DNA from: Bremerella sp. TYQ1
GTDB taxonomy: Bacteria > Planctomycetota > Planctomycetia > Pirellulales > Pirellulaceae
Assembly (NCBI RefSeq): GCF_020150455.1
Contig: NZ_CP083740.1
Location: forward strand, 4,898,001 to 4,962,000
Direction: 5' to 3'
DNA: 64,000 bases
Shown here: positions 41,539-50,483 of the stretch, in pieces
How the letters are laid out: the number at the start of each line of letters is the position of its first letter
How positions within the stretch are numbered: the first letter of the stretch is position 1
The notes under the pieces: model-generated
Databases searched by the model: none
Told to the model about the DNA's origin: nothing
The model's input: only the letters and a program-made list of their open reading frames with translations
Program-made: the position numbers and the translations under genes

Positions 41539-42000
41539 ATGGCCAATCAAATCAAATCGATCACGCTTGTCTTAGCCGTAGTGATTGCGTTCTGCTTCAT
41601 CTACAGCTCGTCTCTGCAAAAGATCGCCGACAGTGGTGGCGAATGGATGCGACGGAACTCGAATCGGTTCTGCCATCAAGGCTACCGGCTTCACTCCGAG
41701 CATTGTCTGCATGCTGAGGATGGTCAGACCTACCATCTCTATGTCTTCGAGACGACCGACGTTTTGCATGGAATCGAGCCTGGCGTGCAGATCCTGCTGG
41801 AAAACGATAGCCATCAAGAACTCGATCGTTTGAATGTGAATTCCGAGCATGTCCTTTTCAACACCGCCATTCTGGAGTCCGTTACCCCGCAGCGAATTGA
41901 ATTGGTGTTTCGTGTCGATGGTGGACGCTCTGATCTCTACTGTTACTACTGGAAAGTACAGGGAAGCCGCCTGGTTCGCGCCGATTTCATTCCAGCGTAA
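41539..42000 (+). CDS. Membrane-anchored protein of unknown function
   Basis: A 153-residue protein with one N-terminal helix (about 6-25, KSITLVLAVVIAFCFIYSS) that could be a signal anchor, followed by a soluble part with two close Cys-His pairs (FCHQGYRLHSEHCLHAEDG) and beta-rich segments (TYHLYVFETTDVLHG, ILESVTPQRIELVFRVDG). I know no family. The Cys/His cluster might bind a metal, but the spacing fits no motif that I can name. ATG 41539 is chosen since the helix begins just after it. Expected location is the periplasmic face of the membrane. Confidence 0.5.
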   Translation: MANQIKSITLVLAVVIAFCFIYSSSLQKIADSGGEWMRRNSNRFCHQGYRLHSEHCLHAEDGQTYHLYVFETTDVLHGIEPGVQILLENDSHQELDRLNVNSEHVLFNTAILESVTPQRIELVFRVDGGRSDLYCYYWKVQGSRLVRADFIPA

Positions 42001-42121
42001 CGAACTTGCCGGCAATCGACCGCCGTTCACGCCCATGTTGTGAGATCGCAACGTGTTTCGTTCTCGCAACATTTCTTTACGCTTGAAGCTGCGCCTGACA
42101 ACCGCTTCGGTTGGGTCTTAA

Positions 42122-43147
42122 GTGCTTTTGCTGCAGTGGTTTGTGGCAATGGATGGGTGGTCGTTCATGGGGACTGGCACCCGCTTTGCAAATGGAAACG
42201 GCACCAGACCCCTACGGCAACGTTCGCTCTACAACGGCGAGCAAGTGCCCAATGCCATCCACTGCTTAGACGAGAACGACTCTTCCATGCATGCTCGAGA
42301 ACACGTCCAGCTTGCCGCTTATCTTGCCATTCATGCGCCCGAGTATTTGCGAGGTAACACCGGCCACAGTCCCGTCGCTTTGGAGCAGTACTGGATTGCG
42401 TCGAAGTGCCGGCTCGATCGCTGGGGGATTCGTCTCAAGACACACTCGCAGCTTTTAGAGTCTGGCTCGGCGATGGATCTGCCGCGATTCTGGAACGCGG
42501 CTCGTCCCGTGATCGAAGAGATCTTGGTCAGCGATATTCTGACACGAGTATGGATTTCGATCTGCGTTGCCCACGATCGGATTCAGCGCAAGAGTGTCGC
42601 GGAGCCGGTAGCGCGGAGCGTCTTCCTGGGGCACATGGAAGCCAGGAATCGGGCGTTGAATCTACTACTGCATGGGCGTGGCTTGGAAGCAACGATGATG
42701 GTTCCGCTCAATCGGCTTCGCCGCCGAACCGAGCGCTGGACCGATATGTTGCTGGGGTATGTCGCCGCGGATACCGACGTCAATAGTTTCGGGTACGATC
42801 AGGCACGCGTTCGAGAGTTTGGCAGCGACATTCGGAGCGAACGGGGAGCAACACCGAAACAAACCTCGTGGACGCTACTTTTAGAAACGGCGATCGAAGC
42901 ATTCGGCAATCAATTGGTGAGCGAGCCTGCCAACGCCGATTTAAATCGCGATATTGCTTCTGCGGTGATGGCTTGCTTTGGGGCTGACTTGTTCGATCAG
43001 AATACGGTCATCAATCCGATGTGGGAGTCGCGAATCTTGCACCTCGCTGACGATGCCCAGTCGTTGGTCGAACAGTTGCTTTCGCCGGAAGAACCTGTCG
43101 TCAAGCGACAACGCCGCGAGTATCCCCGGATCACCCCACGCGTTTAG
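42122..43147 (+). CDS. Hypothetical helical protein
   Basis: A 341-residue mainly helical, soluble protein without signal peptide. It shows HAREHVQLAAYLAIHAPEYLRG, a regular helical middle (SVFLGHMEARNRALNLLLHGRGLEA) and a basic C-terminus (VKRQRREYPRITPRV). I recognise no domain. The first available start is GTG 42122; ATG 42149 and ATG 42167 are alternatives and no ribosome binding site decides between them. It ends one base before the convergent YcxB-like gene. The conserved-looking composition and length support a real gene, though function is unknown. Confidence 0.55.
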   Translation: MLLLQWFVAMDGWSFMGTGTRFANGNGTRPLRQRSLYNGEQVPNAIHCLDENDSSMHAREHVQLAAYLAIHAPEYLRGNTGHSPVALEQYWIASKCRLDRWGIRLKTHSQLLESGSAMDLPRFWNAARPVIEEILVSDILTRVWISICVAHDRIQRKSVAEPVARSVFLGHMEARNRALNLLLHGRGLEATMMVPLNRLRRRTERWTDMLLGYVAADTDVNSFGYDQARVREFGSDIRSERGATPKQTSWTLLLETAIEAFGNQLVSEPANADLNRDIASAVMACFGADLFDQNTVINPMWESRILHLADDAQSLVEQLLSPEEPVVKRQRREYPRITPRV

Positions 43148-43148
43148 C

Positions 43149-44315
43149 TTATTGCGTCATTGGCGACTGAAAGGGGTTGTCACTAACTTCCGCTAAGACA
43201 ATTTCCTCTTCGCGGCCGTGCGCGGTATCGATGAACGATTTGATTCGCTCCAGCAGCCACGTTTGCTTTTCGGTCGTGGGTATGGCGGCCTTGGGAATCG
43301 CGAAGTGAATGAACGGTTGGGCGTCGAATAGAGCGAACGCTTCTTGATCTTCGACTATGGAATCGAACACCTTCCATCGATTCAGCGACACATCATCTAA
43401 CGTCTGGCATGCCAGCCCTTCTTCGTAAATCCAGATCTTGACCAGTTGGTCGGCTGATTGGTCGCGCTTTCGTTCGCTTAAGAAGCGAAGGCGATTGAAC
43501 AGCAGCAGTCCGAAAACCAGCAAGAACAACGACGCAAGGATGAGCACGGGGTAATAAAAGAAACCGCCGGTGATGCCTGCGTACCACTTCAAAACAATCA
43601 ACATCAACACCAGGCACAACGGAAAGACGGTTTGCTTGATCAGTTCCCACGTCGATGGGACGTCGTTGTTGCCATCGGCGTTGACGCCTTGTGAGCGAAG
43701 TCGAGCTAACAACGATGGATCGTGCTGCCACTGGGCTGCTTGGATCAGGTGAAGCTGGTCGAACTGAAAGTCGGCATGGAACTGCTCCCACGAAAGAGGC
43801 GGTGGTGATGTGTCGATTGCCGCGCTACGCAGCTCTTCCACGCGAGCGGCAAACGCACTGGCTTGCTCCGGCGAATCGAAATAGCGTTTGGGAACTACGT
43901 ACGCCCGGACAGGATGGATATAGATGGTCACAAAATCGGGTAACTCTTGCACGCGGGGAACGTCATTCCAGCGTCGGCGGGAAGCACCTCGATCGGCTGA
44001 GAGTTCGAGGTAATCAGGGTGCAAGCGAAGCGTTTGTTGACCTGGGATCACCTTCGCATTCTTGACCGCTTGTGTCCAAGCACGGAAGTACAGCAGCGAC
44101 ATGATCACGATACAAATCGCGACGCCTGCGGCCAGACTACCCAGCAGGACTTGCTCGTTGAGGATCGCGAATAGAAGAAACAGCGGCCACGTGATGGTGA
44201 CCAGTGATAGGTTCTGCACAAAGTCCCGGATACGATCTTTCCAGGACAGTCCGGAAAGAACAGCTTGGATATCTGCGGGATGATTTTCGAACGTAACTTC
44301 CACGGTGCAGCCCAT
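43149..44315 (-). CDS. Duplicated YcxB-like membrane protein
   Basis: A 388-residue membrane protein built of two similar halves. Each half has a pair of helices (about 37-78, and about 230-275) followed by a beta-rich YcxB-like domain: TLRLHPDYLELSADRGASRRRW, VPRVQELPDFVTIYIHPVRAYVVPKRYF in the first half, VKIWIYEEGLACQTLDD and WKVFDSIVEDQEAFALFDAQPFIHFAIPK in the second. Most YcxB-like proteins have a single unit of about 160-180 residues, so this is a tandem duplication/fusion. Function of the family is unknown. It is convergent with the hypothetical helical gene and divergent from the sulfatase gene (128 bases). Confidence 0.7.
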   Translation of the reverse strand: MGCTVEVTFENHPADIQAVLSGLSWKDRIRDFVQNLSLVTITWPLFLLFAILNEQVLLGSLAAGVAICIVIMSLLYFRAWTQAVKNAKVIPGQQTLRLHPDYLELSADRGASRRRWNDVPRVQELPDFVTIYIHPVRAYVVPKRYFDSPEQASAFAARVEELRSAAIDTSPPPLSWEQFHADFQFDQLHLIQAAQWQHDPSLLARLRSQGVNADGNNDVPSTWELIKQTVFPLCLVLMLIVLKWYAGITGGFFYYPVLILASLFLLVFGLLLFNRLRFLSERKRDQSADQLVKIWIYEEGLACQTLDDVSLNRWKVFDSIVEDQEAFALFDAQPFIHFAIPKAAIPTTEKQTWLLERIKSFIDTAHGREEEIVLAEVSDNPFQSPMTQ

Positions 44316-44443
44316 TAATGGAAACGGAAATCCGTTTGCGATGTGATTTGTCCGCTATTTTTCGTGGCCAAAGCCGATCTCGTTAGTGACAATAGGGGGC
44401 GCCCAAATTCTACCCCTTTCCTTCCCTTGTTCCTGATTCGATT

Positions 44444-46162
44444 ATGGTTCGTTTAATTGCTGCCCGATGGCTTGCAACTGCTCTTTGCGTTTTTGCTTAC
44501 TCGACCGTTGCACTGGCCGACCGTCCCAATGTTGTCTTGGTGATGACCGACGATCAAGGCTACGGCGATCTTGGATTGCATGGCAACGAAGTCATTCGCA
44601 CGCCGAATATCGATCAATTCGCTCAACAAGGAACCCAGCTCACGCAGTTTTATTGCAGCCCCGTCTGTGCACCGACGCGAGCCTCGTTGATGACCGGGCG
44701 ATACTTCTATCGGACTGGGGTCATTCATACGTCGCGCGGGGCGGCTCGCATGGCGACCGACGAAAAAACGTTGGCGGAAGTCTTTCAGGACGCAGGCTAT
44801 GTTACCGGAATTTTCGGCAAATGGCACTTGGGAGACAATTATCCGATGCGGCCCCAAGATCAAGGCTTTCTGCATAGTCTTGTCCACAAGTCCGGCGGCA
44901 TAACTCAGGCCCCCGATCAGCCGAACGATTATTTCGATCCGTTGCTATGGAAAGATGGCCACCCGGTGCAAGCGAAAGGGTATTGCACCGATGTCTTCTT
45001 CACCGAGGCCATCGATTTTATTCGGCTCAACGATCAGCAGCCATTCTTTGCTTATATTGCGACGAACGCTCCGCACACGCCCTTAATTGTGGATGAAGCG
45101 GCCTGGAAACGATACGCCGACAAAGGGATGGATGAAGCGACCGCCAAAGTCTATGCGATGGTCGAGAATATCGACGACAACTTCGGTCGCCTGCTAAAGA
45201 CGCTCGATGAACTGAAGCTGCGAGAAAACACGATCGTTATCTTTCTGACCGACAATGGTCCGCAGCAAAAGCGATTTAATGGTGGCCTGAACGGTCGCAA
45301 GTCGATGGTGCTGGAAGGTGGCATTCATGTCCCTTGCTTTGTGCAGTGGCCTGGCAAGCTGAAACAACCTCGCGAAATCAACACGCGGCATGCGCACCTG
45401 GATTGGTTGCCCACATTGATCGAAGCAACCGGCATCGACGCAGACTTGCCGCATAAGCTTGACGGCGTTAGCTTCTGGCCACAGCTTTCAGGGGAGCAAC
45501 AGGAGGTCACACCACGAAATCTCTTCTTTCAAGTGCATCGCGGACTCGATCCAGAACCATATCACAACGCGGCCGTCTTAGGGCCTCGCTATAAGCTGGT
45601 GATGAACGTTGGCAGCTTCGGTCGCGAGACGCTTGCGGAAGTGCCGGAGAAGCAGCGAACAGGCATTCAGCTGTTTGATCTCGAGAAGGACCCGGACGAG
45701 CAAAACAATCTGGCGGCGATGATGCCTCAAAAAGTCGAAGAGCTAACCGAGGCGTACGATGCCTGGTTTGCGGACGTGAAGTCGTCACGAAACTTCGAGA
45801 CGCCGCCGATCGTACTAGGCTCTGTGGCGACCGATTCAACGCTTTTATGCCGCTATCAAGATGGCCACTATGAAGAGGGGCGATCGGTAGGCTGGAAGGT
45901 TTCTGTCGACGAACCGCTGCTGGTGCAACTGCGGCTCAATCAAGAGGCCCAGCCGGGGCAGAAGTTGATGGTCCAGTGGCTGGGCAATGTGATATCGTAC
46001 GAAGTGGAAAACCTCAAGCAGCCGGTTGCGGCATTGCAGTTGCCGCCAGGGACAGGGCTGCTCGGCGTTTGGCTGCAAGAGGAAGGAAAACCACGTCAGT
46101 ATGTCAGCGACAACTCTACCAAAGGAGATGTCGTCGTGCATCCGGTCCGTGAGATGGAATAG
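44444..46162 (+). CDS. Sulfatase with formylglycine motif
   Basis: A 572-residue type I sulfatase. Signal peptide 1-25. The catalytic domain begins RPNVVLVMTDDQGYGDLG with the metal-binding Asp pair and contains the formylglycine signature CAPTRASLMTGR, where Cys75 is converted by an FGE or anSME enzyme encoded elsewhere. Later landmarks are GIFGKWHLGD, FFAYIATNAPHTPL and FLTDNGPQQKRFNGGLNGRK. The last 120 residues form an extra beta domain (YQDGHYEEGRSVGWKVSVDEP) not needed for activity. It would cleave sulfate esters of algal or other polysaccharides in the periplasm. It stops four bases before the HtrA-like gene, which is convergent. Confidence 0.95.
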   Translation: MVRLIAARWLATALCVFAYSTVALADRPNVVLVMTDDQGYGDLGLHGNEVIRTPNIDQFAQQGTQLTQFYCSPVCAPTRASLMTGRYFYRTGVIHTSRGAARMATDEKTLAEVFQDAGYVTGIFGKWHLGDNYPMRPQDQGFLHSLVHKSGGITQAPDQPNDYFDPLLWKDGHPVQAKGYCTDVFFTEAIDFIRLNDQQPFFAYIATNAPHTPLIVDEAAWKRYADKGMDEATAKVYAMVENIDDNFGRLLKTLDELKLRENTIVIFLTDNGPQQKRFNGGLNGRKSMVLEGGIHVPCFVQWPGKLKQPREINTRHAHLDWLPTLIEATGIDADLPHKLDGVSFWPQLSGEQQEVTPRNLFFQVHRGLDPEPYHNAAVLGPRYKLVMNVGSFGRETLAEVPEKQRTGIQLFDLEKDPDEQNNLAAMMPQKVEELTEAYDAWFADVKSSRNFETPPIVLGSVATDSTLLCRYQDGHYEEGRSVGWKVSVDEPLLVQLRLNQEAQPGQKLMVQWLGNVISYEVENLKQPVAALQLPPGTGLLGVWLQEEGKPRQYVSDNSTKGDVVVHPVREME

Positions 46163-46166
46163 GCCG

Positions 46167-47282
46167 CTAGTCTTCCAGGCCCAACTGAACGGGGACCGAA
46201 ACTTTCTCGCCGCGACGCAGCAAGCTGAGGATGACTTCCTCGCCAGGCTTTTTGTTTTCGATCACCGAAAGTAAATCGTCGGCCGAACGAACGGGTTTAT
46301 CGTCGATGCCGACAATCGTATCGGCATCGCTGCGATCCAGGCGAGTTTGCTCGTAAACAAACGGCCCTCGCTGAACTTGTTCTCGGACTAGGCGAAACCC
46401 TCGAATGCCAGCGCGATCGGCGGGCCCGCCAGGAGCGACGGTCGCCACGGTGAGCCCTTCGTCCGATTGATAGACCCTGGTGATCCCGATGTCGGGACGA
46501 ATCACACGGCCATTCTTGACCAACTGAGGAACAACACGCTGAATCGTGGCAACGGGAATTGTGAATCCGACCCCGGTGTTGTCTCCTGTTCGAGAAGCGA
46601 TGGCAGTATTCATTCCGATCAATCGCCCACTGCTGTCAAAGAGGGGGCCGCCGGAGTTCCCGCGGTTAAGCGCCGCATCGATCTGGATAATCGACTTCAT
46701 CGTGCGACCGCTGCGAGACGGAAGGACTCGGTTCAAGCTGGAGATAATACCGATGGTCATCGTGCGTTCCAAGCCAAAAGGATTGCCGATGGCATAAACC
46801 TTTTGGCCTACTTTCAACCGAGAAGAATCCCCATACTGCACCGGGTGCAAGGCATCTTTCGGGGCGTCGATTTTCAGAACGGCGATGTCGTTGACAGGAT
46901 CTTGACCGATCAGCGACGCGGCGTAGCTGTCTCCATTGAACAGCGTCACGCGAATTTCTCGAGCCCCTTCGATCACGTGGAAATTGGTGAGGATCAACCC
47001 TTGTTGATCGAGAACACTACCGCTGCCGGAACCTTCGGCCGGACGCTCCATCAAATAGAAGTTATCAATCTGGACACTTCGCGTAGTGATGTGAACAACC
47101 GAGCGATTCCCTTTTTCATAGACGTAAATGTTTCGCTGTTCGTCTGGTGTCAACTCGAGCGGTCGATCGTTCCACTGCGGTTGGAACTCTGACGGAGGCG
47201 TGGCCAGCGGTTCCTGGGCGAGAAGTGGCATCGCCGAAACAAACGTCAAGACAAAGGTAAGAAATACGCGAGGTGCATGCAT
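46167..47282 (-). CDS. HtrA/Deg-type serine protease with one PDZ domain
   Basis: A 371-residue S1C protease/chaperone of the periplasm. Signal peptide 1-22. The catalytic triad is His102 (LTNFHVIEG), Asp132 (NDIAVLK) and Ser210 (LNRGNSGGPLF). One PDZ domain follows (about 285-365, GLTVATVAPGGPADRAGIRG; VGIDDKPVRSADDLLSVIENKKPGEE) with a 25-residue insertion between its strands. ATG 47282 has AGGAG eight bases upstream, so it is used rather than the longer frame to 47342. The sulfatase gene is convergent and ends four bases away. A role in envelope protein quality control is likely. Confidence 0.93.
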   Translation of the reverse strand: MHAPRVFLTFVLTFVSAMPLLAQEPLATPPSEFQPQWNDRPLELTPDEQRNIYVYEKGNRSVVHITTRSVQIDNFYLMERPAEGSGSGSVLDQQGLILTNFHVIEGAREIRVTLFNGDSYAASLIGQDPVNDIAVLKIDAPKDALHPVQYGDSSRLKVGQKVYAIGNPFGLERTMTIGIISSLNRVLPSRSGRTMKSIIQIDAALNRGNSGGPLFDSSGRLIGMNTAIASRTGDNTGVGFTIPVATIQRVVPQLVKNGRVIRPDIGITRVYQSDEGLTVATVAPGGPADRAGIRGFRLVREQVQRGPFVYEQTRLDRSDADTIVGIDDKPVRSADDLLSVIENKKPGEEVILSLLRRGEKVSVPVQLGLED

Positions 47283-47393
47283 CGATCGTACTCCTGAATC
47301 GAGTGAGGACTCCTGTCGGAAGGCATAGGCAATCATTCGCACATGTCGATGTACGAAGATAGTGAAAATTGGTTCAGCTACGGTGGGCGAAGG

Positions 47394-49565
47394 CTATTTG
47401 ATGCGTTCTTTCAGACGTTGTTGCGTGAGCAGCATCAACGTGCGGTGGGAGCCGAGGCGAGAGATATCGCTGTCATCGTCCATTGGCGTGAGCTGTTCGT
47501 ATTCGCCATCAGGATTCATTGTCCATGCCTGGCGACGGTCTTTCAGCAGCACATCCATGATCTCCCACAAGCGTTCCTTATGGGCTCGCAGTTCGATCGG
47601 GGTTGTTGCCTCCACGCGATTGCTGAGATTCCGCTGCATCCAGTCGGCCGAACCGATGTAGAACTCACCTTCAAGCGGGTCATCCGAACCGTTGGCGAAG
47701 TAGAAGATTCGCGAGTGCTCTAGAAAGCGACCAATGATACTGCGGATGGTGACGTTTTCGGTCAGGCCTGGAACACCGGCGCGGAGGCACGAAAAACCGC
47801 GTACGATGCATTCGACTTGAACACCAGCTTGGGAGGCAGCCACAATCGCCTGGCACATCTCGGGATCTTCCAGCTGATTCACCTTAATGATGATCATTGC
47901 CGGCTTGCCTGATTTTTTGTTCTCGATCTCGCGGCGAATCTTTTCCAGAAACTGTTCCCGCATATTGGTCGGCGCAACAAGCAGCTTCTGGAAGCTTGGT
48001 TCGCGCGAACGACCGGTGAGGGCATGGAACAAATTCACCACGTCGGTCGTCAGCATCGGATCGCACGTGAATAGCCCCAAGTCGGTATAGAGGCGTGCCG
48101 TTTTCACGTGGTAATTACCGGTGCCGATGTGGGCGTAGCAGCGAATGCCGTCCGATTCCTGGCGAACGACCAAGGCGATCTTCGTATGTGTTTTCAGGCC
48201 CAGCACGCCATACACGACATGGGCACCGATTTTCTCCAGCTCTTTGGCCCAGTGCAGATTGCGTTCTTCATCGAAGCGGGCTTTCAGTTCGATCAAGCAG
48301 GCGACCTGTTTACCCGTTTCTGCCGCGCGAATGAGACTGCGGACGAACGGCGTATCGTCGCCGACACGATAGACCGTCATTTTGATGGCAATCACTTTGG
48401 GATCGTTCGCTGCGGCGCGAATGAACTGTTCGACACTGGCGTCGAAGCTTTCATACGGATGATGTACGAGGAAGTCGCCCGATTTGATGACCGAGAAAAT
48501 GTCGGCCTCTTCCCCAGCTAAGTCGGCAGGAACGATCGGGTTCCACGGCTCATCTCGCAGCTCTTTGATGTCGAGCGAAGCCAGCGGCCACATGCCAGCG
48601 TAGTCGAGTTCGCCAGGCACTTCGTAGACGTCATCTTCGGAGAGATCGAATTGATGCATCAACAGGGAACGAACCCAAGGGTTGGGATCTTCCGAGAGTT
48701 CTAAGCGAACGACTGGTTCAAACTTCCGTTGCCGTAGTTCTTCCGCGACGATGGTACGGATGCTTTCCGAGTCGTCATCGTCTTCGATTTCGACCTCTGA
48801 GTTACGCGTGATGCGGAACAATGTCGAATCGATAATGGTCATGCCGGGGAAGAGTTTCTCGGCGTTGTTATGGATCAAGTCAGACAGGCGAATGTAGCTT
48901 CGCGCGTCGTCCATCTCGGAATCGAGTTGGATCCACTGCGGCAAAATGTTGGGAACTTTGACGCGCGCGAAAAGGTTCTCTTCCGAGTCCGGTACACGCA
49001 ACACAAAGCCAAGCGATGTCGAGAGGTTCGACATGTACGGAAACGGGTGGCCAGGGTCGAGAGCCAACGGCGTCAACGCAGGATAAACGTTGCGGTTGAA
49101 AAATAAGTTGGCTTTCTCTTGCTGCGATTCTGAAAGCTGATCCCAGTCCAACAAATGAATGCTGTGTTCGGAAAGAAGCGGGCGGAGATCTTTCAGGAAA
49201 CAGTTGGCTCGCTTCTTGAGCATCGGGATGATGACTTGCCGCATTTCCTGCAGACGCTGCTGCACAGGAACGGGGCCAATCACTTTGTTCTTCAGGCGTT
49301 CGGCCTGGCTGCGTGTACGGAGAAGTCCGATACGCTTCATGAAGAACTCGTCCAAGTTCGACGTGAAGATGGCGAGGAATTTGACTCGCTCTAATGCGGG
49401 GTTTCGGGGGTCGAGAGCTTCGTGCAGAACTCGTGCGTTAAATTGCAGCCAGCCAAGATCTCGGTCGGAATAGGCGTCTCGCCAGGAGGTGTCGGTCAGG
49501 TCGGTCTCCGACGAGGTAGTCTTCAGGTTCTGGTCGATCAAGCGTGCCGTAATTTCCTGCGTCAT
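47394..49565 (-). CDS. ppk1: Polyphosphate kinase 1
   Basis: A 723-residue PPK1 that makes polyphosphate from ATP. All four domains are visible: N-terminal helices (SDRDLGWLQFNARVLHEA), the head domain, and two phospholipase-D-like catalytic domains. The autophosphorylated His is His479 in HIGTGNYHVKTARLYTDLGLFT, and the second conserved His is His617 in GRFLEHSRIFYF. DPKVIAIKMTVYRVGDDTPFV and GKQVACLIELKARFDEERN are also typical. Length is usual for the family. No exopolyphosphatase (ppx) gene is adjacent. It is 111 bases upstream of the HtrA-like gene on the same strand. Confidence 0.97.
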   Translation of the reverse strand: MTQEITARLIDQNLKTTSSETDLTDTSWRDAYSDRDLGWLQFNARVLHEALDPRNPALERVKFLAIFTSNLDEFFMKRIGLLRTRSQAERLKNKVIGPVPVQQRLQEMRQVIIPMLKKRANCFLKDLRPLLSEHSIHLLDWDQLSESQQEKANLFFNRNVYPALTPLALDPGHPFPYMSNLSTSLGFVLRVPDSEENLFARVKVPNILPQWIQLDSEMDDARSYIRLSDLIHNNAEKLFPGMTIIDSTLFRITRNSEVEIEDDDDSESIRTIVAEELRQRKFEPVVRLELSEDPNPWVRSLLMHQFDLSEDDVYEVPGELDYAGMWPLASLDIKELRDEPWNPIVPADLAGEEADIFSVIKSGDFLVHHPYESFDASVEQFIRAAANDPKVIAIKMTVYRVGDDTPFVRSLIRAAETGKQVACLIELKARFDEERNLHWAKELEKIGAHVVYGVLGLKTHTKIALVVRQESDGIRCYAHIGTGNYHVKTARLYTDLGLFTCDPMLTTDVVNLFHALTGRSREPSFQKLLVAPTNMREQFLEKIRREIENKKSGKPAMIIIKVNQLEDPEMCQAIVAASQAGVQVECIVRGFSCLRAGVPGLTENVTIRSIIGRFLEHSRIFYFANGSDDPLEGEFYIGSADWMQRNLSNRVEATTPIELRAHKERLWEIMDVLLKDRRQAWTMNPDGEYEQLTPMDDDSDISRLGSHRTLMLLTQQRLKERIK

Positions 49566-49775
49566 CAGTCCTTCGAGCCTTTGCTGCGGAAAACAATGCT
49601 TGCGTCAAATCGGAGGTGTTGTGGGCATTTTAGCCGATATCCACCCCCCTTGGGTCCCCACTCTCCCGGTTTCCTGTCGAATTAACAATGAAGATTGGAC
49701 TTGGGCGTGGCCGACGAAAACAGTACAACCACCCCCTCATGTGGTCTCTCTTGACTCTGTGCATGGAATGCTGGC

Positions 49776-50483
49776 ATGGCGATTGATACGAAGATCTGGA
49801 CTGGACCTGGCCGACCGGCTGTTTTTCTGGACCGCGACGGAACCATTAACGAAGAGGTCAAGTACCTCGGTTCGCCTCATCAGTTGCGTCTGATCCCAGG
49901 CGCCGGAGAAGCAATCGCTCGTTTGAACAACGTTGGTATTCCAGTCATCGTTGTTACGAATCAGTCGGGCATCGCGCGGGGTTACTATACCGAAGACGAT
50001 GTCCAAGACGTGCACAACTATATGGACAAGCTGCTGGCCGATCATGGCGCGTCGGTGAGTGCGTATTACTACTGCCCTCATCATCCTGATGCGATCGTGA
50101 AGAAGTATGCTGTCGACTGCGAATGCCGCAAGCCGCGTACTGGAATGCTTAGTGCAGCGGCCGCCCAGGAAAACGTTTCCCTCAGTCAGGCCTACATGGT
50201 CGGTGACAAGCGATCTGACTTGCGTGCCGCGCGGAATTCCGGGGCCCGAGGCATTCTTGTCCGCACCGGCTACGGTAAGCAAACCGAAGAAGAGCTTCTC
50301 CGTGAAGCCGAGTCGACGGGGGCCGCTTTGGTAACGAACATCGTCGACGACTTGTCCGCCGCGGTCGATCAGATTTTGACTACGCTAGGACAGAATCAAC
50401 CGCAAAGCGTCAAGCCACCGAAGTTCGCGACTACTTTTCGTCATCATCGACCGGAGATAGGTCGATCGTACCCTCACCAATAG
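49776..50483 (+). CDS. gmhB: HAD phosphatase GmhB-like (heptose bisphosphate phosphatase)
   Basis: A 235-residue HAD-superfamily phosphatase of the histidinol-phosphate/GmhB subfamily. The nucleophile Asp19 and acid Asp21 lie in FLDRDGTI; VTNQSGIARG is motif II; the zinc-binding loop CPHHPDAIVKKYAVDCECRKP has the Cys-His-Cys-Cys pattern; the last Asp motif is MVGDKRSDLRAA. GmhB removes the 7-phosphate from D-glycero-beta-D-manno-heptose 1,7-bisphosphate in lipopolysaccharide core assembly, consistent with the LptD-like gene. A histidinol-phosphatase role cannot be excluded. The C-terminal 40 residues are extra and variable. Its end overlaps the convergent zinc-ribbon gene by 53 bases. Confidence 0.85.
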   Translation: MAIDTKIWTGPGRPAVFLDRDGTINEEVKYLGSPHQLRLIPGAGEAIARLNNVGIPVIVVTNQSGIARGYYTEDDVQDVHNYMDKLLADHGASVSAYYYCPHHPDAIVKKYAVDCECRKPRTGMLSAAAAQENVSLSQAYMVGDKRSDLRAARNSGARGILVRTGYGKQTEEELLREAESTGAALVTNIVDDLSAAVDQILTTLGQNQPQSVKPPKFATTFRHHRPEIGRSYPHQ

